Shown here: positions 7,101-11,098 of the stretch, piece after piece
How positions within the stretch are numbered: position 1 is the first letter of the stretch
Layout: the number at the start of each line of letters is the position of its first letter
Notes under the pieces: generated by a model
Database searches by the model: none
What the model was told of the DNA's origin: nothing
What the model saw: only the letters and a program-made list of their open reading frames with translations
From: an uncultured Bacilli bacterium
GTDB lineage: Bacteria > Bacillota_I > Bacilli_A > RF39 > UBA660
Assembly (NCBI GenBank): GCA_947586295.1
Contig: CANPXQ010000021.1
Coordinates: 1-11,098 of the forward strand
Direction: 5' to 3'
DNA: 11,098 nucleotides
Made by a program: the position numbers and the translations under genes

Positions 7101-8711
7101 ATCAGTTAAAGTAAAATTATAATCTCCACCTAAAGAAAAACTTTCATTAAACATAACTATATCGTCATAATTATTTTTATTATCAAAAGTTTCACTATCC
7201 AAATCATAACTACCAATAATTTCAACAATATATTCTTTATCTAAACTACCATCAAATTTAATTGTCGTTTTATTTTTTTCAACTTTAGCCTCAGCGATTA
7301 ATGTAGCTCCTTCATAAATTGATGCCGTACCATCTATAAAAGCGGAATCATTATCTACTAAGGTAAAACTTAACTCTTTTTCTTCATCATTTAAATTAAA
7401 TTCATTAACATAAGGAACATCCTTTAAAATTTCTTTTTCTATTTTTAAAGAAGTTTTTACCTTTTTACCATTATCTAATTCTACTTCCGTAATTTTAAAT
7501 TCATATTTTCCCGCTTGCTTAGGAGTTTGTAACTTTACTGAATATAGGCCATCATTATAAATAACATCATAATATGAATCATCAATTTTAACTTTAACAA
7601 TCTTAACTGAACTTGGCGTTATTGTCGCTTTAAATTGAAGAGTTATCTCTCCCTTATTAACATAATAATTTTCGGCTTCATCATCAATAGTTAATATTAC
7701 TTTGGTGTTTTCCGTCACATCTTCGGTTATATGACCCACATCTTCAACATCAACTTTACCATCATTGTTGGTATCATAATCACTATCAGGTTTTGTTTCC
7801 GGTTTTTTGTTATTATTATTACTGCTAGATGGTTTTTTATTAGAAGAACTATTAGAATTAACTTGATTATCTTTATTACTTTCTTCTGTTATATTGTCAT
7901 TTGATCCTTCAATATCAATTAAATATTTAATAATTTCTTCTGCATCATTATAATCTTTAACACCATCATCATTAACATCTTTTTTACTACAATTAGTAAT
8001 TAAAAAAGCTCCAATCACGACCAGTAATAATCCTTCAATAACTAATAAACAATATAAAGGTTTCTTACTTTCTACCTTATTTCTTTTTAAAACATACATA
8101 TAAATTAATACACCAAAAATAACCAAAGCTATAATAGCAAAAGTTCCAATTAAAGGTATATTACTAAATGTTTTTATAAGTAACGCCTCATCTTCTTCAA
8201 TTATATTTTCTTTATTTGTTGGTATTGCTTCTCCATCTTTAGCATCACGAGAAACAAATACTTTTACAGTTGCTTTTTCAAAACTTTCAGTATTACTACC
8301 ATCAGATGATGAAATATTTGTCAAGGCAATATTAGTATTACCTACATTAGCATCTTCTTTAACTTTTAAACGAACACTAAAAAGAACACCTTCCTCAGCA
8401 ATTTTTCCCGTTTTATTAATTATTCCAAATTTACTATTTAAGGCATTATAAGTAATAGTCTCACTTTCACTAGCCAAAAAATCAGACTCACCAATTTTTT
8501 GAAATACATTATTATCATACTTTAAAGTAGCTATTAAAGCATACGAATCTAATCCTTCAGGTACGCTTGCGCTTACAACTATTTCATCCCCAACTGTTAA
8601 ATCTGTTTTATCAACACTTAATTTTATATTTTCTTTAGCCATAACATTTAAAGGTAAAAATAGTAGCAATAATATAACTAAACTTATTTTATATTTCATC
8701 CTTTTAAACAT
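1197..8711 (-). CDS. Giant surface M26/Zmp-like zinc metalloprotease with cohesin-like and dockerin-type modules
   Basis: This is a secreted, membrane-tethered endopeptidase of 2504 residues, resembling the IgA1-protease/ZmpB family (MEROPS M26). ATG 8711 is chosen because AGAGG (8721-8725) lies 9 bases upstream; a TTG three codons earlier overlaps that region. Residues counted from this Met: signal peptide about 1-25 (cleavage after VMA); cohesin-like beta domain about 29-154; membrane helices about 185-208 and 219-240; dockerin-type Ca loops at 245-256 and 313-324, separated by a Ser/Asn/Lys linker; eight Ig-like modules in four pairs (335-1187); M26 N-terminal-type beta-helical region with DGNGYTIENLSKPLF (about 1257-1577); catalytic part about 1597-2504. 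The zinc site is HESAH (H2088, E2089, H2092) with third ligand E2112, the HExxH-x19-E spacing of M26. A conserved-looking MLGYAGYNDGFVEYASN stretch lies further C-terminal. No LPXTG is present at either end, although streptococcal relatives carry one near the N-terminus. The substrate is unknown; host glycoproteins or immunoglobulins are only an analogy. Confidence 0.9.
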   Translation of the reverse strand: MFKRMKYKISLVILLLLFLPLNVMAKENIKLSVDKTDLTVGDEIVVSASVPEGLDSYALIATLKYDNNVFQKIGESDFLASESETITYNALNSKFGIINKTGKIAEEGVLFSVRLKVKEDANVGNTNIALTNISSSDGSNTESFEKATVKVFVSRDAKDGEAIPTNKENIIEEDEALLIKTFSNIPLIGTFAIIALVIFGVLIYMYVLKRNKVESKKPLYCLLVIEGLLLVVIGAFLITNCSKKDVNDDGVKDYNDAEEIIKYLIDIEGSNDNITEESNKDNQVNSNSSSNKKPSSSNNNNKKPETKPDSDYDTNNDGKVDVEDVGHITEDVTENTKVILTIDDEAENYYVNKGEITLQFKATITPSSVKIVKVKIDDSYYDVIYNDGLYSVKLQTPKQAGKYEFKITEVELDNGKKVKTSLKIEKEILKDVPYVNEFNLNDEEKELSFTLVDNDSAFIDGTASIYEGATLIAEAKVEKNKTTIKFDGSLDKEYIVEIIGSYDLDSETFDNKNNYDDIVMFNESFSLGGDYNFTLTDISITDALQPGEVPVISFTSTNNRNAIIANANLTIIGEEAKNYNITKRDGNNYEVRLDEADISIGKHKVSLNNVGLSSLKTFYNTEDYNANELTYTVLKAAPTVDNITSECDKETKNIKVKFKLKDENLATEKLTVVLVDSERKMVAKKEIKREELDSNIDLSVDLSYANSFDGYYTIYVLADYQLSDKYTYNNKKLGETSILTHDTDIYIQKIYVTNNSNADINNLYPVKNQKDYQLIFEVYVDDSTLDAIKAKYGTFYSQVSSVTINGLNYPASKTQNYTGGNVYKSKLFLIVPSEAGILDIKANRVQFAIDGYSNMYKTEIYSVKEEKITVDVLKDKPKIDNLVIIDDYDKEQVTFNFDVTLDATETPENFTGEMTLDGQNQPITAGNNQVIFNNITKDQNMDLVFKGTYDLDSDKDNGKNNVTNGELLKVTYGLFNEDTYKDITIVNGKALSKNDNQYFEKNETINLYFDIQNILPALEATPYKVVIDNQEYSIIKNLEGYKLELDGYHTAGEKAITITDIILSNGKKVKLTTPYTFNFEVLKDVASIVDYKYEDLKEKIKVVFKIKDTDNSLIDKAKVKITGENGKVIYDDIYQNEITFAKEKDILRYNVVVTADYDRDIDIRSSSANYHQNITLLDEMISLEENNMEFKDIIDINLYKEINNEEIKLINTVDVSDIENNRDKYFIEIIMKNLPPARVRIKGVVTEDDILTLILDYKYVTLENTNRTQTIRIDFGEIKDGQANNEYHPADAFRVLLEKLEAGEDVTLKRNYDASAYNPDSLTYVTKDYSGHLDGNGYTIENLSKPLFNNITDATIENLVINSVNITSIEVQGIVANTADKVEVKNVLINDIVRQQSPEKSGLLIGWVKNSTIEECRITKFNMSVYGNSQQVGALVGRLENSTVKNNYVSGSLSANWNYIGSFIGDLIGKSFILNNYSKVTYNNWASTVGCSFACSQSTEVIAKNNVDLSTTNGQIQYKFINTMSSESTNNYYLLGANEKVEKNGVIVINSADVDTELFKTKALFDEDIWYLRGTSLNNLPKLVKETKTKLETITDFDQNKEILYKNLMKLAPLYDSEKIVEEGKNIDDELLLNEEIKHIIPFDKDGGIVSYLTTDDAKKIKTIKLIFENDKTKEYNVTYEKTYDMVAAYKIVNLNIDYTYNHYIINSNSQVVVNLTNYLQGLDYTNNLDVLTTNDDSRIYRDFYQETTKNEIKEFVLKYLSNSNYTNTTDDEIINNYIEREVKKDQKIEKALYVYNYYRRFYDLDIDNMKVYDFVLFNMDGFDAGLTFENIVNKYFADSTGANFNTGSTDSTYIKLFSKNTGLAHISSLLEYIVTHLSNYNMDEWTAKQFKGILVEIPVKDHPEIQYTLWDHLSTEDKNAGSSYRVHNYVLPILTLPKTAAYIISAPAQFTIGAQRVYMGNPENPEELAKFKKKMDAYTGRIESYYNTLYSILEDPQLFNDMHLYQLDKRTTKNENGASVYNTPYTTTEPFHKNFDEVVGTWPATQGVNAGNWGSWIEWNVAGFMDSDITTDGTLDTGHPTFMTWSHESAHYFDARLFLKNNGRRFDAGGEDYADAMFMQEFSSVGIVMNLTVNYNKGLEVGTNLNPERINSPAKIQDFYRKMFDTIYIMDYLEAQAFLQLSDEDKAEVGVQVLYPDEHSQFAYNIKKDENGNPILDENNNQIREYYGKTYIEDEYARYRARLSTLYMPLYLMDEQLDYSKLQTIDDLIENRIMLYPGNYKSSRGRDSYGGEGFDVVHWYQTYNPYGRPESYALKWISYEMLGYAGYNDGFVEYASNIHYEPRKTYNSLANPYNEDGTPNFAKNPINFKSDAMALKRITNGEYEDFNEYKKDRFQYVEDNLDHLNKIIDAKEYVQKFYNALVEDGDTMKAAAENAIKSKGTESECMGDYYCIRALWSARGYKKSTEVRKELYYTLKNLTDDFRTDEIYMSTWQQNTDDLQVIK
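2376..2450 (-). other. Catalytic zinc-binding site of the protease (HExxH-x19-E)
   Basis: HESAH is encoded at 2450-2436 and followed, 19 residues after the second His, by Glu in the sequence AGGEDYAD. In gluzincins the two His and the distal Glu bind zinc, and the Glu within HExxH is the general base. All four are present, so the enzyme is predicted to be active rather than a degenerate relative. Confidence 0.88.
3981..4943 (-). other. M26 N-terminal-type beta-helical region (domain within the protease)
   Basis: Encodes about residues 1257-1577. The sequence LDGNGYTIENLSKPLF followed by repeated short strands of the type ATIENLVINSVNI, GALVGRLENSTVKNNYVSG and IGSFIGDLIGKS resembles the Peptidase_M26_N / GLUG-like pattern that precedes the catalytic part in streptococcal Zmp and IgA1 proteases. 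This supports M26 membership independently of the zinc motif. The domain edges are approximate. Confidence 0.75.
5151..7709 (-). repeat. Four tandem two-module Ig-like units within the protease
   Basis: Residues about 335-1187 hold an A-B pair of beta-rich modules four times. A modules are at roughly 335-428, 528-637, 742-875 and 977-1085. B modules are at roughly 429-527, 638-738, 876-976 and 1086-1187. Most A modules end in VLK(D/A)xP or a close variant (ILKDVP, VLKAAP, VLKDKP, VLKDVA). B modules end in an aromatic-Asp-Leu-Asp-like turn (GSYDLDSE, ADYQLSDK, GTYDLDSDKD, ADYDRDID), then an Asn-rich loop and a short closing strand. The copies are strongly diverged at DNA level, so they are old rather than recent duplications. 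They probably act as a stalk that holds the catalytic end away from the cell. Confidence 0.75.
7716..7979 (-). other. Split dockerin-type calcium loops and low-complexity linker (within the protease)
   Basis: Two dockerin/EF-hand-type loops are encoded. The first, D245-N247-D249-G250-D253-D256 (DVNDDGVKDYND), is followed by a helix (EEIIKYL). The second, D313-N315-D317-G318-D321-D324 (DTNNDGKVDVED), also leads into a short segment. Between them lie about 45 residues rich in Ser, Asn and Lys. A classical dockerin has the two loops separated by only a few residues, so this is a split or degenerate version. Confidence 0.7.
7992..8159 (-). other. Internal membrane hairpin of the protease
   Basis: Two hydrophobic stretches (residues about 185-208 and 219-240) are separated by a short charged loop, KRNKVESKK. 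With a cleaved N-terminal signal peptide, this would place the cohesin-like domain and everything after residue 241 outside the cell, with the loop inside. Streptococcal M26 proteases have a comparable hydrophobic region near the N-terminus next to an LPXTG sorting motif. Here no LPXTG precedes it, so tethering by the membrane itself is inferred. Confidence 0.7.
8250..8627 (-). other. Cohesin-like beta-sandwich domain of the protease
   Basis: Residues about 29-154 follow the cohesin pattern. It opens with KLSVDKTDLTVGDEIVVSAS, continues with an ALIATLKYDNNVF strand, then GVLFSVRLKVKEDANVGNTN, and closes with a TVKVFV strand. Similar domains occur both as true cohesins and as generic surface beta-sandwiches in Firmicutes, so partner binding is not assured. 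Confidence 0.65.
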
Positions 8712-8720
8712 AATAACCAA

Positions 8721-8725
8721 CCTCT
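8721..8725 (-). promoter_or_regulatory. Ribosome binding site deciding the protease start
   Basis: AGAGG on the minus strand, 9 bases before ATG 8711. It supports this ATG over the TTG at 8720, which abuts the site, and over the ATG at 8699, which has AAAGG directly against it with no spacer. Confidence 0.75.
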
Positions 8726-8757
8726 CCCCATTACATAAAAATTTTTATTGTTATTTT

Positions 8758-8763
8758 ATTATA
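8758..8763 (-). promoter_or_regulatory. Likely -10 box of the protease promoter
   Basis: A perfect TATAAT reads on the minus strand about 50 bases before the protease start, which would give a leader of roughly 40 bases. No good -35 lies at 16-18 bases (ATTAAT at 8786-8781); TTGGCA at 8794-8789 is 25 bases away. In such AT-rich DNA a TATAAT alone is weak evidence. The leader would begin next to a perfect 14-bp palindrome, ATAAAAATTTTTAT (8735-8748). Confidence 0.4.
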
Positions 8764-8823
8764 AAATCGTTAAAAAAACAATTAATTTTGCCAAATTTAC
8801 AGTTAAATTTTTAGCTTTTTTTA

Positions 8824-8860
8824 TTTATTTTACTATTTATTTACAAATAAGTAAAATAAA
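8824..8860. repeat. Large AT-only-type hairpin between the two long minus-strand genes
   Basis: The arms TTTATTTTACT (8824-8834) and AGTAAAATAAA (8850-8860) are perfect complements. The stem is extended inward by ATTT/AAAT with one bulged base, leaving a 6-base loop. It lies between the end of the 624-residue gene and the protease promoter. On the minus strand it is followed by an A-run, not a T-run, so it is not a textbook terminator, though it could slow polymerase or protect a 3' end. Confidence 0.6.
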
Positions 8861-8897
8861 AGGCTTATTTATTCCTTCTAAACGCTAGTTACTTCAC

Positions 8898-10772
8898 TTA
8901 TTTTAATGGCATTTTTTTAGGATAGTAATCGCTTAATGAATCAAAACTATAAATTCCAAAATTATCAATATTTTTATAAACAGTTTTATCTAATTCTTGA
9001 TAAAGTTTTCGATCTATAATAACAATCGGCAATTGCTTTTTTTGAGCTTCACTTAATGATAAACTATTTACTTCATCAAAACAAACTATATAATCAGGTT
9101 CAATTCGGCGATATTTTTGAATTTCCGGATCATATATATTTGCTATTTGAATTTCATTCATTATCTTTGTTCCTAATATTTCTTCATTAGTTCGAATCCG
9201 ATTTACATATTCATCATATTCGTTATTTAAAGAATCAACACTTAAAGCATCCCTTTCTAATACGTGAATAATGTTTTCAGTAGGAAAATTAGTAAATCCA
9301 TATATTATAACATTATCTTTATAAACATCTAAATTATTTTGACTAATCAAACTATAACATCGACGAATACGATGCGCATATTCGCCCTTAGGAGGCATTT
9401 GACACGATACCAAAGCATTAAAATCTTCCCCTTTAAGCTCATAAATAGGAACTCCATATTCTAAAGACTTTTCGGCATTTTTTAATTTAGGAATATTATT
9501 TACATTAAGACATTTGTCTTTCATCATTTGATAAGCTATATCCTTTACCTGTCTTATATCATCATATAAATCATTTTGTAAAAAACGATTATGGTATAAA
9601 CTAAAAAAATCATATATTTCGTTATTATCCCATTCATCTATTTTAATTAAATTTTCATAAAACATTATCTTTTCTTTCGATAGAAAAGAACTTTTTAATG
9701 TACTATTAAACGCTAACATTTCTTTAATATTTAAACATATATTTTTAAGCGAATCCCCAAATAAGAGATTAATAACAATATTTTCCAATAAATAATGGGT
9801 TTTTTCTAAATCATCCATCTTTTGATTTAGATAGTAATAACGATTTAAAAACGCTTCGTAAGCATCTATTTCTTCTACTAACACTTCTACAGGAGTATAA
9901 TTAAATACTTTATTTGTTTTATCATAAAGCGTTAATATTTTTAAAAGCATTTGCTCTTTTATTTGTTTTAAATAAATAACATTGTTATTTTTTCCTAAAT
10001 TTTCGATAATATTATCCATTGCTAATAAAGATAAATTTAATATTTGCCGATTAAAAAACTCTTTATTTTGGAATAAAGCCTCCGGTATATTTAATCTATG
10101 CATCAAAGAAAATATTTGTTTAGTGGATAAGCCTATAATATTATTTTTTATATAATCTTCACTTACATCTTTATCAAATACCCTTAATAAATCATAAATT
10201 AACGATTTATTTTTTATTTCCTTTAAAAACATTTTTTGTTCTTCTTTAGTTTTTATACTATATGGTAAGACACTTATAAATGCTTCACCGATTAAAATAT
10301 TATTATCAAAACAATAATTAAATAATTTTAAAATAAAATCATAATTAAATAATAATTCACTATATATGGCCTCGGCATTTTTCATAAAGAATTTTACAAA
10401 ATTAACATTTGTAAAAATATTGGCCATAAATTCTTCTTTATTTGAACGAATAAACGCTAATACATAGACATAACTTTTATGATCAGATCGTTGTTGCATT
10501 TTACTTAAAAATTCGGGTTGCATAATAGGTAATAAATCTTTAAAAGAATAAACATTACTTACTTTTTCAAATTCCCATATATTTTCAAAAGAATCTAATA
10601 AAAATAATTTATCTATTATTTGAGGATTTTTCAATAATTTCAGTCTTTCTTCTTTAGCCATATATTTTAAAGTTTCTAAAAAATATTTATAGTCATAGGA
10701 AAGAATATCTTCTATTGAAGCTATTTCTATTTTTTGAAATGGTTCACAATCTAAATATTCTATATCTTCCAT
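8898..10772 (-). CDS. Unknown 624-residue cytoplasmic protein with a distinctive C-terminal domain
   Basis: The start at ATG 10772 is well supported by AGAGGAG (10784-10778). There is no signal peptide or membrane helix, so it is predicted cytoplasmic. Residues about 1-430 are almost wholly helical, Leu/Ile/Lys/Asn-rich and without a motif I know, possibly a diverged helical-repeat scaffold. Residues about 440-600 look like a separate compact domain with an ordered set of features: HRIRRCYSLIS (467-477), IIYGFTNFP (489-497), NEIQI (539-543), EPDYIVCFDE (558-567), and PIVIIDRKLY (582-591). Similar PDYIV...PIVVID endings are, to my memory, found on many uncharacterised Firmicutes proteins with varied N-termini, suggesting a portable module. 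An Arg, a Ser-containing strand and a Glu in that order invite comparison with ADP-ribosyltransferase folds, but this is a guess. The gene follows copA by 55 bases and precedes the protease by 186. No function is assigned. Confidence 0.85.
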   Translation of the reverse strand: MEDIEYLDCEPFQKIEIASIEDILSYDYKYFLETLKYMAKEERLKLLKNPQIIDKLFLLDSFENIWEFEKVSNVYSFKDLLPIMQPEFLSKMQQRSDHKSYVYVLAFIRSNKEEFMANIFTNVNFVKFFMKNAEAIYSELLFNYDFILKLFNYCFDNNILIGEAFISVLPYSIKTKEEQKMFLKEIKNKSLIYDLLRVFDKDVSEDYIKNNIIGLSTKQIFSLMHRLNIPEALFQNKEFFNRQILNLSLLAMDNIIENLGKNNNVIYLKQIKEQMLLKILTLYDKTNKVFNYTPVEVLVEEIDAYEAFLNRYYYLNQKMDDLEKTHYLLENIVINLLFGDSLKNICLNIKEMLAFNSTLKSSFLSKEKIMFYENLIKIDEWDNNEIYDFFSLYHNRFLQNDLYDDIRQVKDIAYQMMKDKCLNVNNIPKLKNAEKSLEYGVPIYELKGEDFNALVSCQMPPKGEYAHRIRRCYSLISQNNLDVYKDNVIIYGFTNFPTENIIHVLERDALSVDSLNNEYDEYVNRIRTNEEILGTKIMNEIQIANIYDPEIQKYRRIEPDYIVCFDEVNSLSLSEAQKKQLPIVIIDRKLYQELDKTVYKNIDNFGIYSFDSLSDYYPKKMPLK

Positions 10773-10777
10773 TATGA

Positions 10778-10784
10778 CTCCTCT
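10778..10784 (-). promoter_or_regulatory. Strong ribosome binding site of the 624-residue gene
   Basis: AGAGGAG on the minus strand, 5 bases before ATG 10772. It fixes the start of this gene. Confidence 0.8.
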
Positions 10785-10791
10785 ATTTTAG

Positions 10792-10820
10792 ATAATAGCA
10801 TTTTTTTCTTTAACAGGCAA
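10792..10820 (-). promoter_or_regulatory. Extended -10 promoter for the 624-residue gene
   Basis: The minus strand reads TTGCCT (10820-10815), a 17-base spacer, then TATTAT (10797-10792). TGC directly before the -10 gives the extended TGn element. The -10 matches consensus at 5 of 6 positions and the -35 at 4 of 6. Transcription would start near 10786, leaving a leader of only about 15 bases that just contains the ribosome binding site. The promoter lies entirely in the gap after copA, so the downstream gene can be expressed independently. Confidence 0.5.
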
Positions 10821-10827
10821 TTAATTA

Positions 10828-11098
10828 TTAATCCTTTTTTAATCTTAGTGCATTTAAAACAACAGTTATACTGGAAATCATCATAGCCCCACTAGCTATC
10901 ATAGGATTAATTGTTAAACCAATATTCTTAAATAAACCCATAGCCATAGGAATCATTAAAATATTGTAAAAAAATGCCCAAAATAAATTTTGTTTTATAT
11001 TTTTTAATGTTCTTTTTCCTATCATTAAAAATTTTAATATATTATTTAAATTATCGTTCGTTATAATGATATTAGCCGAATTAGTAGCTATATCGGTA
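10828..11098 (-). CDS. copA: Copper-exporting P1B-1 type ATPase, C-terminal fragment (cut by the window edge)
   Basis: The last 89 residues of a Cu+-translocating P-type ATPase, an inner-membrane pump that expels copper from the cytoplasm at the cost of ATP. The visible part starts with TDIAT, just after the hinge region that follows the GDG(I/V)ND motif outside the window. It continues through the last two membrane helices. Helix 7 has the copper-site pattern N-x6-YN-x4-P (NLFWAFFYNILMIP), and helix 8 has M-x2-SS (MMISS). These are the signature residues of the P1B-1 (Cu+/Ag+) subgroup and distinguish it from Zn/Cd pumps. The protein ends in NALRLKKD, typical of the family. The reading frame is open to the window edge, so an internal ATG at 11025 is not the start. 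No clear terminator follows the stop. Confidence 0.93.
   Translation of the reverse strand, partial: TDIATNSANIIITNDNLNNILKFLMIGKRTLKNIKQNLFWAFFYNILMIPMAMGLFKNIGLTINPMIASGAMMISSITVVLNALRLKKD

Noticed and set aside
7989..8055. A lipoprotein lipobox at the end of the second internal membrane helix (ITNC)
   Set aside because: The residues before the Cys do not fit L-[AS]-[GA]-C, and the helix is internal rather than N-terminal.
8824..8860. Intrinsic terminator for the 624-residue gene
   Set aside because: The stem is almost entirely A-T and is followed on the minus strand by A-rich, not T-rich, sequence.
10828..11025. A 65-residue stand-alone membrane protein starting at ATG 11025
   Set aside because: The frame stays open to the window edge and the upstream residues (TDIAT...) match the copper ATPase family, so this is the end of a longer gene.
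1..11098. CRISPR arrays, tRNA, rRNA and insertion sequences
   Set aside because: No regularly spaced direct repeats, no cloverleaf-like segments, and no transposase or recombinase reading frame could be recognised on either strand.

Overview
The window comes from a very AT-rich, low-GC Gram-positive genome. The gene content points to a Firmicutes-type bacterium: a CopA-type copper ATPase, AGAGG-type ribosome binding sites, and a huge cell-surface M26/Zmp-like zinc protease. Placement in a host-associated gut Bacilli/Erysipelotrichia/RF39-like lineage is an inference. No in-frame TGA occurs in the 2.5-kilocodon protease and Trp is written TGG, so a Mycoplasma-type code is not needed.

Layout. 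Positions 1-150 hold two strong inverted repeats and a possible promoter. Positions 151-1088 (+) hold a gene for an unrecognised two-helix membrane / coiled-coil protein, split by a one-base frameshift near 441-462. At 1167-1198 a hairpin terminator is shared with the convergent protease gene, whose stop codon lies inside the hairpin. Positions 1197-8711 (-) encode the dominant feature, a 2504-residue multidomain secreted metalloprotease. Positions 8712-8897 form a non-coding gap with a likely protease promoter and a large AT hairpin. Positions 8898-10772 (-) encode a 624-residue protein of unknown function with a distinctive C-terminal domain. From 10828 to the window end (-) lies the C-terminal 89 residues of a Cu+-exporting P1B-1 ATPase.

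How the genes relate. The three minus-strand genes read in the same direction (copA end, then the unknown 624-residue gene, then the protease). A good promoter sits just ahead of the 624-residue gene and another candidate sits ahead of the protease, so they need not form one operon, and nothing in the sequence ties their functions together. The protease is the most interesting object. It carries a cohesin-like domain, a double membrane helix placed internally, two well-formed dockerin-type calcium loops separated by a low-complexity linker, four tandem two-module Ig-like units, an M26 N-terminal-type beta-helical region and an intact HExxH...E gluzincin site.
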